Of a DNA stretch of 64,000 bases, positions 23,836 through 34,010 are shown one piece after another. The notes below the pieces were generated by a model. It did not search any database. It had not been told where the DNA came from and worked only from the letters and a program-made list of their open reading frames with translations. Position numbers and translations under genes: made by a program. Source of the stretch: Imtechella halotolerans (GTDB lineage: Bacteria > Bacteroidota > Bacteroidia > Flavobacteriales > Flavobacteriaceae); the NCBI RefSeq assembly GCF_028743515.2, contig NZ_CP117969.2:67001-131000 (forward strand), written 5' to 3'. The first letter of the stretch is position 1. Each line of letters starts with the position of its first letter.

Positions 23836-25695
23836 GTGAATTACGTATCGGTTGAAAATATATCTAAAGCTTACGGTGAGCGAGTTCTTTTCGAAAATAT
23901 TTCTTTTGGAATCAACAAAGATCAGAAAATAGCGTTTATAGCTAAAAATGGTTCGGGAAAGACCTCTCTTTTGAATATCCTTACAGGGAGAGATGAACCA
24001 GACTCAGGACAGATAGTTTCTAGAAACGGAATACGTATGGCGTTCTTGTCTCAGGATCCAGAGCTTTTAGATAATCTAACTATAGAGGAAACTATATTTG
24101 CATCGGATAACCCCGTACTTAAGATTATTCAGCAGTATGAAAAGGCTTTAGAAAATTCAGAAGATACAGACGCCTATCAAAAGGCTTATGATCAAATGGA
24201 GCGTTTTGATGCATGGGATTTTGAAACCCGCTATAAGCAGATTTTATTTCGCTTAAAACTGGAGGATCTTCAACAAAAAGTAGCCTCATTATCAGGAGGG
24301 CAAAAAAAGAGATTGGCGCTGGCTACCATTCTTATTAATACGCCTGATTTATTAATTTTAGATGAGCCTACTAACCATCTTGATCTTGAAATGATCGAAT
24401 GGCTTGAAAACTATTTTACCAAGGAGAATATTACTTTGTTTATGGTTACGCACGATCGATTCTTTTTAGAACGTGTATGCAATGAGATTGTAGAATTAGA
24501 TAATGGAGTGCTGTATACTTATAAAGGGAATTATTCGTATTATCTTGAGAAAAAGGAAGCGAGACAGGTACAAGAACAGGCGTCAGTTGAGAAAGCAAAG
24601 AATTTGTTTGTTAAAGAGCTTGATTGGATGCGAAGACAACCTAAGGCTCGTACCACCAAATCGAAATCTCGTATTGATGATTTTTATGTGATTAAAGAAA
24701 AGGCCAATCAGCGACGTAAGGATCATCAGGTACAGCTAGAGATTAATATGGAGAGGTTGGGTAGTAAGATTGTGGAATTACATGGTGTATCTAAATCCTT
24801 TAAAGACAGAGTTATTCTAAACAAGTTTACCTATAATTTTTTAAAAGGGGAGCGTGTCGGGATTATAGGTAAAAATGGAACAGGTAAAACTACCTTCTTG
24901 AATATTCTAACTAAAGGTGTTCAGCCTGATCTTGGAAAAATTGTCGTAGGCGATACGGTCAAAATAGGATATTATACACAGAATGGAATTGAAGTAAAGC
25001 CAGATCAAAAAGTAATAGATGTAATAAAAGAGTTTGGAGAGTATATTCCACTTACCAAGGGTAAAATTATTTCTGCTGCTCAATTGTTGGAACGTTTCTT
25101 ATTCGATAGAAAAAAGCAGTACGATTATGTGGCAAAACTAAGTGGCGGAGAATTAAAACGCTTATATCTATGTACGGTGCTGATTCAAAATCCAAATTTT
25201 TTAATTCTTGATGAGCCTACTAATGATTTGGATATACTAACACTGAACGTATTGGAAGATTTCTTGCTGGATTTTCCTGGTTGTCTTTTGGTAGTGTCTC
25301 ATGATCGTTATTTCATGGATAAAATTGTTGATCATTTATTTGTGTTTAGAGGAGAAGGAGTTGTTGAAGATTTTCCAGGGAATTATACTGATTTTAGGGT
25401 CTATGAGGATAGTGTAGTACCTGAGATAGTTGATAAAAAGGAAACTGTAAAGAAGACATGGAAAAAGGATGCCAATACAGGCTTAAGTTACCACGAACAA
25501 AAAGAGTATGGTAAGTTAGAAAAGGAAATTGCCCAATTGGAAGGAGAAAAAACAACCATTGAAAATGCCTTCGCTGCAGGTGCAATAACTGGTGAAACCA
25601 TTCAGAAGGAATCTGAGCGCCTACAAATTATACTTGAGCAACTTGATTCCAAAACAGAGCGGTGGTTTGAATTATCGATGAAAATGGAAGATTAG
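23836..25695 (+). CDS. ABC-F family ATPase
   Basis: A soluble protein of about 619 aa with two ABC domains and no membrane segment. Domain 1: Walker A AKNGSGKTSLLN near residue 38, signature LSGGQKKRLALATIL, Walker B LLILDEPTNHLDLEM. Then the ABC-F linker, rich in charge (WMRRQPKARTTKSKSR). Domain 2: GKNGTGKTTFLN, signature LSGGELKRLYL, FLILDEPTNDLD. The C-terminal coiled coil (about 545-619) resembles Uup. Such proteins act on ribosomes or DNA intermediates. The GTG at 23836 (MNYVSVENISKAYGE) is the best start; an in-frame TTG at 23815 is less likely. The stop overlaps lnt by 4 bp. Confidence 0.92.
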   Translation: MNYVSVENISKAYGERVLFENISFGINKDQKIAFIAKNGSGKTSLLNILTGRDEPDSGQIVSRNGIRMAFLSQDPELLDNLTIEETIFASDNPVLKIIQQYEKALENSEDTDAYQKAYDQMERFDAWDFETRYKQILFRLKLEDLQQKVASLSGGQKKRLALATILINTPDLLILDEPTNHLDLEMIEWLENYFTKENITLFMVTHDRFFLERVCNEIVELDNGVLYTYKGNYSYYLEKKEARQVQEQASVEKAKNLFVKELDWMRRQPKARTTKSKSRIDDFYVIKEKANQRRKDHQVQLEINMERLGSKIVELHGVSKSFKDRVILNKFTYNFLKGERVGIIGKNGTGKTTFLNILTKGVQPDLGKIVVGDTVKIGYYTQNGIEVKPDQKVIDVIKEFGEYIPLTKGKIISAAQLLERFLFDRKKQYDYVAKLSGGELKRLYLCTVLIQNPNFLILDEPTNDLDILTLNVLEDFLLDFPGCLLVVSHDRYFMDKIVDHLFVFRGEGVVEDFPGNYTDFRVYEDSVVPEIVDKKETVKKTWKKDANTGLSYHEQKEYGKLEKEIAQLEGEKTTIENAFAAGAITGETIQKESERLQIILEQLDSKTERWFELSMKMED

Positions 25696-27284
25696 AGTCT
25701 ATTTTTTTTTCTTCCAATGGAATAAAAGAAAATGAGTCCTGCAACTAACAAGGCGATTCGGGCAATATAATCTCCATAACTAGTGTAAAATGTTAGTTCA
25801 TTGTTTAGTTTTAGATTTCCCTTGATGCTTCCTTGTTTTTCATAACCTAGCGTTTGAACTAGTTCTCCTTTTTGATTGATAATTGCTGATATACCTGTAT
25901 TTGCGCTTCTAGCAATGCTTCTACGGGTTTCTATTGCACGTAATTTAGCATAACTTAAATGCTGCTTATGACCCTGAGTGTTGTCCCACCATGCGTCATT
26001 AGTTATGATTGCTAAAAAATTAGCTCCATTTTTGACATAATCAGTTACATATTCACCATAAACAGATTCGTAGCAAATGATAGGTGCAGCTTTTTGATTT
26101 GGATTATTTCCTACAAATACTTCACGATCTTTTTGGGTAGTTTTCATAGCTACTGTTCCGCCTAGATCAATCATGATATTACCAAGTAAAGGACGAAGAA
26201 TACTTTGGTATGGGAAGTTTTCAACTCCTACAACTAGTTTTGATTTGTGATACAATGCTATTTCTTCTTTTTTGTTAAGCAAAAAGGCTGAATTGTAATC
26301 ATCATACCAAAGACCATCCTTTAAAAAGTTGCTCTGTGGGTTTAGTTTATTGATGTCTGTTATGAAATCGATCATTGCAACGCCTCCTAAAAAGTTAGTA
26401 TTTGGGTAGACAGCTATAAATTGTTTTAGGATATATATGGCTTGAGAACGTTCGAATTCGTCAAGACGAAAATTTTTAGCGAATACAGTTTCAGGGGCGA
26501 TTACAAAATCAACGGATGAATCCATTTTAACATCCGCTAGATTTCCTAGTAGAATGGCAATGTCATTGTTGCTTCTTTCGTATTTTTCAGTATACGGATT
26601 TATATTGGGTTGAACAATCACTACAGAAAGGGATTCTCCTTTCTCCATATAGTTGTGAGCAATGATTGCAGAAATAATTATTGGAATAGCAATGCCTAGT
26701 AAATTTTTTGATAAACCGATTTTTAATCTGTTTCGATCTCTATTCTCATAATAATGTATGAAGGTTTTATATAGTCCTATATTGATAATCCATACCCATA
26801 AACTTCCACCGAAACTTCCTGTATATTCATACCACTGTATCCATGTAGTAGTTTCCGAAAATACATTTCCTAGATTTAACCAAGGCCATGAAAAATCCCA
26901 GTTGAGGTGAAATTTTTCAAAAGCAATCCAAATGGCGGGTAGAAACACCCAGTGAATTTTCGAAGGTAAACGTTTGGCAACAATGTGATAGATTAGGAAC
27001 ACAATAGCCATTACTAAGGAATTGACTAAAATTGCAAAGAGCATTCCAAATGGGGTAGAAAACCATAGCCACCAAGTTGTAAGGGTGTTCCAAGTTACAA
27101 AAGCTAGATAGGCTACGGCAAATACCTTAGCATTAGACCGTACAATTTTACTGGTACGAATACGATACTCTGCCCATATCAAGGGGATAAATCCAATAAA
27201 GGCAAACAATGCAAAACCGTGAGTAGGCCAAGCTGCGGCAAGAAGTAATCCAGATAAAAGAGCTAAGAAAATATTTTTTTTCAT
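25692..27284 (-). CDS. lnt: apolipoprotein N-acyltransferase
   Basis: Adds the third acyl chain to the N-terminal cysteine of lipoproteins at the outer face of the inner membrane. The first 215 residues hold about seven membrane helices, followed by a nitrilase-like periplasmic domain with the Glu-Lys-Cys triad: E265 in IAPETVFA, K347 in LYHKSKLVVG and C404 in ICYESVYGEYV. A final membrane helix is at about 505-525. The 530 aa fits the family. It presumably acts on the several lipoproteins encoded in this window (MsrA, the lipocalin-like and OmpA-like proteins). Confidence 0.94.
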   Translation of the reverse strand: MKKNIFLALLSGLLLAAAWPTHGFALFAFIGFIPLIWAEYRIRTSKIVRSNAKVFAVAYLAFVTWNTLTTWWLWFSTPFGMLFAILVNSLVMAIVFLIYHIVAKRLPSKIHWVFLPAIWIAFEKFHLNWDFSWPWLNLGNVFSETTTWIQWYEYTGSFGGSLWVWIINIGLYKTFIHYYENRDRNRLKIGLSKNLLGIAIPIIISAIIAHNYMEKGESLSVVIVQPNINPYTEKYERSNNDIAILLGNLADVKMDSSVDFVIAPETVFAKNFRLDEFERSQAIYILKQFIAVYPNTNFLGGVAMIDFITDINKLNPQSNFLKDGLWYDDYNSAFLLNKKEEIALYHKSKLVVGVENFPYQSILRPLLGNIMIDLGGTVAMKTTQKDREVFVGNNPNQKAAPIICYESVYGEYVTDYVKNGANFLAIITNDAWWDNTQGHKQHLSYAKLRAIETRRSIARSANTGISAIINQKGELVQTLGYEKQGSIKGNLKLNNELTFYTSYGDYIARIALLVAGLIFFYSIGRKKNRL

Positions 27285-27708
27285 TTAGTAATGGTTGTTA
27301 GGATGTAAGAGAAGAGCGTATAGGGAGTTTCTAATGCTATTGGAATAAATTCAAAGTATTTAGAGACTCTCGTAATAGTAACCCAATTTGCAAATCATTC
27401 CTGTAAGTTGGATGACAAAGCATAGCGTGTAAACGTAAAGAAATTGATGTTTCAAACGGGATTGTATTTTAGCAAATATCTAAATTTTAATCAGTATTCA
27501 AAATTTTCATTTGGTTAAGTTATGGTACTTAAATGACTACCATTGTGTTACCTGATACTAAAAGGACGAAATTTATAGCAAGAAAATGAAATTGGATGCC
27601 AAATTCAACTTTTCAGCTTACTTTTACCAAAAGGAATGAAGTTAAATGGTACTTTGTTCTGTGATATGACGTATTTTTTTAAATAGTTTCTTAGAAAATC
27701 CTAGACCG
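27285..27708. other. non-coding gap between lnt and pssA
   Basis: About 424 AT-rich bases between divergent genes. It must contain promoters for both, but no exact TAnnTTTG or its complement is convincing. A near-palindrome AATTTGCAAAT lies at 27385-27395. I see no small gene, tRNA or hairpin with a T-run. Confidence 0.5.
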
Positions 27709-28437
27709 ATGAAAAAGCACATTCCGAATTTTATTACTCTTTTAAATCTTTTAAGTGGAACAATTGCTGTGATGTTAGCGGTTCAAAATCAATTGGAATT
27801 GGCCGCATTATTTGTGTTTTTGGGTATTGTGTTCGATTTCTTCGATGGGTTTGCAGCTCGTATGCTTAAGGTTTCTTCTGAATTAGGGGTGCAATTGGAT
27901 TCTTTGGCGGACATGGTTACTTGTGGTGTTGTGCCAGGAATAGTAATGTTCCAATTGTTAAATGACAGCACGGGTACTGGATGGGCCACCATTATGGCTA
28001 CAGATATGCCAGCTTCATGGTTGCCATATGTTGGTTTGCTAATTCCGATGGCTTCAGCCTATAGATTAGCAAAATTTAATATTGATGAACGTCAAACGGA
28101 TTCATTTATAGGTCTTCCAACACCTGCAAATGCGTTATTGATACTGTCATTACCACTTATTGTAGCCTATCAAAACAATGATTTAATGAATACAGTAATA
28201 TACAATCCTTGGTTTTTGGTTGTATTAAGTGTGGTAAGTAGCTATATGCTGAATGCAGAAATTCCATTATTTTCTTTAAAGATTAAAACCTTGGCCTTTC
28301 AGCCTAATGCTCATAGGTATAGCTTTTTATTGTTGAGTGTGGTCCTGCTTATTTTGCTTTGGTTTGCTGCTATTCCACTTATTATAGTAATGTATGTATT
28401 AATGTCATTGTTTATGCAAAAACGAAATTTCGCTTAA
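27709..28437 (+). CDS. pssA: CDP-diacylglycerol--serine O-phosphatidyltransferase
   Basis: Makes phosphatidylserine from CDP-diacylglycerol and serine, the precursor of phosphatidylethanolamine. It has the CDP-alcohol phosphatidyltransferase signature DGxxAR...G...D...D, with DGFAARMLKVSSELGVQLD continuing to SLADM near residues 47-70. There are about seven membrane helices and the protein is 242 aa. It works between CdsA (57674-58480) and Psd (57037-57684), both in this window but 30 kb away. A lysozyme-like gene starts 3 bases after its stop. Confidence 0.95.
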   Translation: MKKHIPNFITLLNLLSGTIAVMLAVQNQLELAALFVFLGIVFDFFDGFAARMLKVSSELGVQLDSLADMVTCGVVPGIVMFQLLNDSTGTGWATIMATDMPASWLPYVGLLIPMASAYRLAKFNIDERQTDSFIGLPTPANALLILSLPLIVAYQNNDLMNTVIYNPWFLVVLSVVSSYMLNAEIPLFSLKIKTLAFQPNAHRYSFLLLSVVLLILLWFAAIPLIIVMYVLMSLFMQKRNFA

Positions 28438-28440
28438 TCT

Positions 28441-29307
28441 ATGGCTGATGCCCGAAAGACTTTAAAAAACCTTAACCGAAGAAAGCTACCCCAGAGAAAA
28501 ACAACAAGAAGAAAGCAAAAGACGGTGTTTTCCCTAGGGAAGCATGTCATTTTACCTATTATTTTAATAGCTTTTCTAGTAGCCCTTTGGCATTACAGGT
28601 ATGCTATGTATTTCTTTTTTAGGCAAAAGCTTCATAAACAATATGAAGTTTCGCTTACTCAGGAAATGCGTATTTATGATGTGCTTACACGTCATGATAG
28701 TCATTTGTACGGGATAGATGTTTCCCATTATCAAGGAGTGATCAATTGGGATAAGGCTGTTAAAATTCAAGATAGTTTTCCAATTTCTTTTGTTTTTGTT
28801 CGCGCCACAGCTGGTAAAAATTTAGTAGATAGAACTTTTCATGCAAACTGGAAGGAACTTGATGAGAAAGGAATTATAAAAGGCGCTTATCATTATTATC
28901 GTCCGGATGAAAATTCCCTACAACAAGCTGACAATTTCATAAAAGCAGTACGATTGAAAAAGGGAGATTTACCCCCAGTATTGGATATAGAAAATGTACC
29001 ACAGTCACAATCGATGGAAAGTTTAAAAACAGGGTTGAGAAGATGGTTACACAAGGTAGAATCTCATTATGGAGTAAGGCCTATTCTGTATTCAGGAGAA
29101 GATTTTTACAATAGGTATCTTTACAATGATTTTTCAGAATACACTGTATGGATTGCTAATTATAATTTTTTCGTGGAAGATATACAGCCAGATTGGCATT
29201 TCTGGCAGTTTACTGATAAGGCAATGCTTCCGGGATGTAAAGAAGCTATAGATGTGAATATTTTTAATGGAGATTCCTTGAAATTAAAATCCCTTCTTTT
29301 AAAATAG
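28441..29307 (+). CDS. glycoside hydrolase family 25 (lysozyme-type) with N-terminal membrane anchor
   Basis: A 288-aa protein with a basic N terminus (residues 1-32, many K/R), one membrane helix at about 34-60, and a GH25 barrel. The GH25 pattern is visible as GIDVSHYQGVINWD near residues 90-103, FVFVRATAGKNLVD near 118, the catalytic PPVLDIEN near 178-185, and WQFTDKAMLPG with DVNIFNG at the end. GH25 enzymes cut the glycan of peptidoglycan. It is probably periplasmic, tethered to the inner membrane. It lies 3 bases after pssA, so the two are co-transcribed. Confidence 0.9.
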   Translation: MADARKTLKNLNRRKLPQRKTTRRKQKTVFSLGKHVILPIILIAFLVALWHYRYAMYFFFRQKLHKQYEVSLTQEMRIYDVLTRHDSHLYGIDVSHYQGVINWDKAVKIQDSFPISFVFVRATAGKNLVDRTFHANWKELDEKGIIKGAYHYYRPDENSLQQADNFIKAVRLKKGDLPPVLDIENVPQSQSMESLKTGLRRWLHKVESHYGVRPILYSGEDFYNRYLYNDFSEYTVWIANYNFFVEDIQPDWHFWQFTDKAMLPGCKEAIDVNIFNGDSLKLKSLLLK

Positions 29308-29373
29308 TAGCTCCTAGCAATAGTTCAAAAATAAACTGTATCTTTCTTAAATTAAACTAAATAACTCACCAAA

Positions 29374-32300
29374 ATGAAACGTACTTTTTATTACGGATGG
29401 ATGTTTTTTGCATTCATTTTAATTGGAAGTTCGACAGTGGCTCAAGAAAAGATCACCAAAGATTCCATTAAAAAAGCTACTAAGGAACTTCCCTTAGAAC
29501 CTAAACGAACCGTCACTTTTACCACTAATGAGGGTACTTGGATGTCTCTGGATGTAAGTCCTGATGGCAAATCCTTGCTATTTGATATGATGGGAGATAT
29601 TTATATACTTCCAGCAGAGGGAGGGGTTGCAACTAGAGTAACGGAAGGAATGGCCTATGATGTTCATCCTCGATATAGTCCAGATGGAAAGTCAATTGTT
29701 TTTATTTCTGATAAAAGTGGTTCAGACAATATATGGACTATGGAATTAGCTACAAAAGAAAGTAAGCAGCTTACCAAGGATACGAATCAAAATTTCTTTT
29801 CTGCGGATTGGACTCATGATGGAACCTATATTGTGGCATCCAAGGGGCGACGTAATGCTAAAATGTATCTTTATCATAAAGATGGAGGGAGTGGTGCTCA
29901 ACTTATAAGTGAGCCAGCCAATTTGAAGGTGACAGACCCAGCCTTTAGCCCAGACGGAAAAACACTTTATTTTTCTCATCGTATGGGGGCCTGGAATTAT
30001 AATGCACAGCTACCACAATATCAGGTAGGCACTTATGATATGGAAAATGGTGAGCTTTCAGTGATCACCTCAAGGTATGGTTCGGCATTTACACCCACTC
30101 CTTCTCCAGATGGAAAGTGGTTGGTGTATGGAAGTAGATTTGAAACTGAGACAGGGTTAGTAATTCGAAATCTTCAAAATGGAGATGAGCGATGGTTGGC
30201 TTATCCAGTTCAGCGTGATGAACAAGAATCTATAGCTCCATTGGGAGTACTTCCTGCAATGGCTTTTACTCCAGATAGTAAGTTCCTTTTTGCATCTTAT
30301 GGAGGGAAGATTTATCGAATTTCTACAGAAGGATCTGCAGCTGTTGAGGTTCCATTTACAGCTAACCTTTCATTAGATATGGGGCCACAGGTCTATTTTC
30401 AGTATCCCATCGAAGATGCTGCTGAAGCTCAGGTTACACAGATAAGGGATGCGGTGCCTTCTCCTGATGGTAAAAAATTAGCCTTTACAGCTTTAAATCG
30501 CCTGTATGTTATGGATTTTCCTAACGGTACTCCAAAGCGATTAACCACTAATAATTTTACCGAAGCGCATCCTGCTTGGTCACCAGACGGAAAGCAGCTA
30601 GTTTTTACCACATGGAAAAATGGAGGAGGTCATTTATACAAGGTGTCTATAGATGGAAAAGGAAGACCGGTACAGTTAACAAAAGAACCAGGTGCTTATA
30701 CGTTTCCTGCCTGGTCATATCAATCTAATAGAATTGCTTTTCATAGAGGAACTGCACAGAATTTTGATAATGTGCTAGGAATGTTTAGTGGAAACGTAAT
30801 GGAAGATTTGGTGTGGGTTGATTCAAATGGAGGGGCTGCAAATTTTATTGCTAAATCAAAAGGACGAACGCAGCCTCATTTTACAAAAGTCGATGATCGT
30901 TTATACTTAAGTCATGCTGGAAAAGGATTGGTTTCAATTCGTTGGGATGGTACTGATGAGAAAGAGCATCTTTCGTTGACAGGAATAGTAACTTACGGGT
31001 CATCAGATGTGTTTAATGGGGATGATCATAGCCATGATGTTCATGGATTATTACCAACTTCTGAAGAGGGGTGGAGAGAGAATAATACGGCATCACGTCC
31101 TTCTGAAATTCGAATTTCTCCAGATGCAACACATGCGCTAGCAAAGATTAATAATGATGTGTATTCAGTTTTGATTCCACGTTATGGGAAGACCCCAAAA
31201 ATTTCCTTAGCAAAAGCTGAAAGTGCTGCATTCCCGTCAAGAAAACTTACTGTGATGGGGGGTGAATTCCCTACATGGTCTGGTGATAGTAAAAAAATAC
31301 ATTGGTCATTAGGTGCAAGTCATTTCAGATTTGATTTGGAAGCTGCCAAAAAATTTGATGATAGTTTAGCATTAGCTAAGAAAGAAGAGAAAGAAAGAAA
31401 GGAAGCGGAAAAGAAGAATGATACAGTTGCCAAAGGAGAAGAAGTCAAAGAATCAAAAAAGGAAACTGCTTTTAAAGCTGAGGAATTTAAAATAAAACTT
31501 ACATTTCAAAAGGCTATCCCAAATGGAAGCGTTCTTTTAAAAGGAGCTCGGATTATAACTATGAAGGGAGACCAGGTCATAGAAAATGGAGACCTTCTTA
31601 TAGAAAATAATCGAATTAAGGCCATAGGAACCAGTGGTTCATTAAGTGTACCTTCAAGTGCTCAGGTAATTGAGGTGAAGGGGAAAACAATTGTACCTGG
31701 GTTTGTAGATACCCATGCCCATATGTGGCCAACTTGGACGTTACATAAAAATCAGGTTTGGATGTACAGTGCTAATTTAGCATATGGGGTGACTACTACT
31801 AGAGACCCTCAGACAGCCACTACAGATGTTTTAACCTATGCCGATATGGTAGATGCTGGAATGATTCATGGTCCTCGTGTATATAGTACGGGTCCGGGAG
31901 TTGGTTTCTGGCAATATAAAATTGAGAGTTTGGAGCATGCAAAAGATGTTTTAAAGCAATACAGTGAGTATTACAATACCAAGAGCATTAAAATGTATCT
32001 AGTAGGTAATAGGCAACAACGTCAATGGGTTATCATGGCTGCTAAGGAATTAAAGCTGATGCCTACTACTGAGGGAGGTTTGGATTTTAAATTAAATATG
32101 ACTCAGTTACTTGATGGTTATCCGGGGCATGAACATTCTTTTCCTATTTATCCAGTATATAAGGACGTAATTCATCCTGTAGCAGAATCTAAAATGGCAG
32201 TTACCCCAACTCTTTTAGTTTCCTATGGAGGACCTTGGGCTGAAAATTATTATTATGCGACAGAAAATCCATACCATGATAAAAAACTTCAATATTTTAC

Positions 32301-32781
32301 ACCTTATGAAGAGCTTGCATCCAAATCACGTCGTAGACCCGCGTGGTTTATGGAGGAAGAGCATGTATTTACTAAGCATGCCCAAACTATGAAAAATCTA
32401 GTGGAGGCTGATGGTATTGCAGGAGTTGGAAGCCATGGACAGTTACAAGGGTTAGGATATCATTGGGAGTTGTGGTCTGTTGCTAGTGGTGGAATGAGTA
32501 CTCATGATGCTTTAAAGGTAGCGACAATTCACGGGGCGAAAGCTCTAGGCCTTGATGCAGATTTAGGTACATTAGAAGTAGGTAAATTAGCTGATATTCT
32601 AATTATGGATGCTAATCCGCTTACTAATATCAGAAATACCAATACATTGAGGTATGTTGTAAAAAATGGAGTGATATACGATGCAAATACACTGGATGAA
32701 GTTTGGCCAAAAGTTCAGAAATCAGAGACTTTTAACTGGCAAACAAAACGACCGGAAAATGTTCCCGGTATGAAGAATTAA
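29374..32781 (+). CDS. exported amidohydrolase with TolB-like PD40 propeller
   Basis: A 1135-aa protein. After a signal peptide (WMFFAFILIGSSTVAQ) come PD40/TolB-type repeats from about residue 45 to 640, recognisable as SPDGKSLLFD, SPDGKSIVFIS, SPDGKTLYFSH and SPDGKQLVFTTW. A charged linker (about 665-705, rich in K and E) leads to an amidohydrolase domain, about 720-1120, with the metal motif VDTHAHMWPTW, later HEHSFP, GSHGQ, and the closing ADILIMDANPL. The propeller may bind peptides or polysaccharides; the substrate is unknown. A TATCTTTC promoter-like element is at 29339-29346 and a strong terminator follows. Confidence 0.88.
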   Translation: MKRTFYYGWMFFAFILIGSSTVAQEKITKDSIKKATKELPLEPKRTVTFTTNEGTWMSLDVSPDGKSLLFDMMGDIYILPAEGGVATRVTEGMAYDVHPRYSPDGKSIVFISDKSGSDNIWTMELATKESKQLTKDTNQNFFSADWTHDGTYIVASKGRRNAKMYLYHKDGGSGAQLISEPANLKVTDPAFSPDGKTLYFSHRMGAWNYNAQLPQYQVGTYDMENGELSVITSRYGSAFTPTPSPDGKWLVYGSRFETETGLVIRNLQNGDERWLAYPVQRDEQESIAPLGVLPAMAFTPDSKFLFASYGGKIYRISTEGSAAVEVPFTANLSLDMGPQVYFQYPIEDAAEAQVTQIRDAVPSPDGKKLAFTALNRLYVMDFPNGTPKRLTTNNFTEAHPAWSPDGKQLVFTTWKNGGGHLYKVSIDGKGRPVQLTKEPGAYTFPAWSYQSNRIAFHRGTAQNFDNVLGMFSGNVMEDLVWVDSNGGAANFIAKSKGRTQPHFTKVDDRLYLSHAGKGLVSIRWDGTDEKEHLSLTGIVTYGSSDVFNGDDHSHDVHGLLPTSEEGWRENNTASRPSEIRISPDATHALAKINNDVYSVLIPRYGKTPKISLAKAESAAFPSRKLTVMGGEFPTWSGDSKKIHWSLGASHFRFDLEAAKKFDDSLALAKKEEKERKEAEKKNDTVAKGEEVKESKKETAFKAEEFKIKLTFQKAIPNGSVLLKGARIITMKGDQVIENGDLLIENNRIKAIGTSGSLSVPSSAQVIEVKGKTIVPGFVDTHAHMWPTWTLHKNQVWMYSANLAYGVTTTRDPQTATTDVLTYADMVDAGMIHGPRVYSTGPGVGFWQYKIESLEHAKDVLKQYSEYYNTKSIKMYLVGNRQQRQWVIMAAKELKLMPTTEGGLDFKLNMTQLLDGYPGHEHSFPIYPVYKDVIHPVAESKMAVTPTLLVSYGGPWAENYYYATENPYHDKKLQYFTPYEELASKSRRRPAWFMEEEHVFTKHAQTMKNLVEADGIAGVGSHGQLQGLGYHWELWSVASGGMSTHDALKVATIHGAKALGLDADLGTLEVGKLADILIMDANPLTNIRNTNTLRYVVKNGVIYDANTLDEVWPKVQKSETFNWQTKRPENVPGMKN

Positions 32782-32813
32782 AATAAAACCCCGCTTATAG
32801 CGGGGTTTTATTT
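32781..32813. terminator. bidirectional terminator between the amidohydrolase and lptB
   Basis: A perfect 15-bp stem, AAATAAAACCCCGCT, with its complement, around the loop TAT. The A-rich outer stem gives T-runs on both strands, so it serves both converging genes. It begins at the last base of the amidohydrolase stop codon. Confidence 0.92.
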
Positions 32814-32844
32814 TATAGTATGATAAATATAATAGTGTCTTTGA

Positions 32845-33585
32845 TTAAAACGTAAGTTTCTTTTTTCTAAGTTCAAAGTTTTGCCCGAGATACACCTTTC
32901 GTACCATTTCATCAGCTGCTAATTCTTCAGGAATTCCAGCCTTAAGAATACTGCCTTCAAACATAAGATAGGTTCGATCAGTTATGGCAAGTGTTTCTTG
33001 AACATTGTGATCCGTAATTAAAATGCCGATATTCTTGTCTTTCAGTTGGGCTACAATACGTTGAATGTCTTCAACAGCTACGGGGTCTACTCCAGCAAAT
33101 GGTTCGTCAAGTAGAATGAAACTTGGGTCAGTTGCAAGTGCCCTTGCAATTTCTGTACGTCGTCTTTCTCCTCCTGATAATAAATCCCCTCTATTTTTAC
33201 GAATATGCCCCAAGCTAAATTCCTCAATTAGAGACTCCATTTTCATATGTTGCTCTTTTTTGGAAAGTTTGGTCAGTTGTAGAACACTTAAAATATTGTC
33301 TTCAATGCTTAATTTCCTAAATACCGAGGCCTCCTGGGCTAGATATCCAATACCGTTTTGGGCTCGCTTGTACATTGGATAGTCTGTTATTTCCTGTTGA
33401 TCAAGAAAAATAGTGCCTCCGTTAGGTTTAATAAGGCCTACAATCATATAAAAGGAAGTTGTTTTTCCAGCACCATTAGGTCCCAAAAGTCCAACAATTT
33501 CACCGCGATTTACTTCAAGCGAAATTCCTTTTACAACTTTGCGTCCTTTGTAGGACTTCATAATATTTTCGGCACGTAACTTCAT
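32845..33585 (-). CDS. lptB: LPS export ABC transporter ATP-binding protein LptB
   Basis: The cytoplasmic ATPase that drives LPS extraction from the inner membrane. Walker A is [17 protein letters not shown] near residues 35-51, with the LptB-specific [18 protein letters not shown] near 84-101, signature [15 protein letters not shown] near 138, Walker [14 protein letters not shown] and the switch [10 protein letters not shown]. The 246 aa is typical. It is the last gene of the kpsF-tatC-CMD-lptB run, 62 bases after the CMD gene. The membrane partners LptF/G are not in this window. Confidence 0.95.
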   Translation of the reverse strand: MKLRAENIMKSYKGRKVVKGISLEVNRGEIVGLLGPNGAGKTTSFYMIVGLIKPNGGTIFLDQQEITDYPMYKRAQNGIGYLAQEASVFRKLSIEDNILSVLQLTKLSKKEQHMKMESLIEEFSLGHIRKNRGDLLSGGERRRTEIARALATDPSFILLDEPFAGVDPVAVEDIQRIVAQLKDKNIGILITDHNVQETLAITDRTYLMFEGSILKAGIPEELAADEMVRKVYLGQNFELRKKKLTF

Positions 33586-33647
33586 AAGTGGGTATGAATT
33601 GTCTAAAATACAAAAACCGATATAGTAATTGCGATTTTTCGTTTATT

Positions 33648-34010
33648 TTAACCGTTTTCAGATGCTGATTGAGCCTCCAAAGCTTCCCAAAACTCATAGG
33701 CACGGCGTAAGTGAGGAACAACAATTGTACCACCTACAAGGGTTGCTATACCAAGAGCTTCCATGACTTCTTCTTTGGTGAGGCCTTCTCTGTAACTGGT
33801 TTCAAGATGGTATTTTATACAGTCGTCACATCTCAAAACTGCGGAGGCTACAAGACCTAAAAGTTCTTTGGTTTTAACATCTAAAGCACCCTCCATATAG
33901 GCATTGGTATCTAAATTGAAGATACGTTTAATGATTTTATTGTTATCAGCCAAAAGGCGTTCATTCATTCGGGAACGATATTCATTGAATTCTTCTACAA
34001 GATTAGCCAT
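33648..34010 (-). CDS. carboxymuconolactone decarboxylase family protein (AhpD-like)
   Basis: A 120-aa all-helical protein with the CxxC...H redox motif, RCDDCIKYHLE, near residues 76-86, followed by TKEEVMEALGIATLVGGTIV, which is the CMD family pattern. Members with CxxC act as peroxidase-like or alkylhydroperoxidase partners rather than decarboxylases. Its gene overlaps tatC by 8 bp, so it is translated with it, but a functional link to Tat export is not evident. Confidence 0.9.
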   Translation of the reverse strand: MANLVEEFNEYRSRMNERLLADNNKIIKRIFNLDTNAYMEGALDVKTKELLGLVASAVLRCDDCIKYHLETSYREGLTKEEVMEALGIATLVGGTIVVPHLRRAYEFWEALEAQSASENG

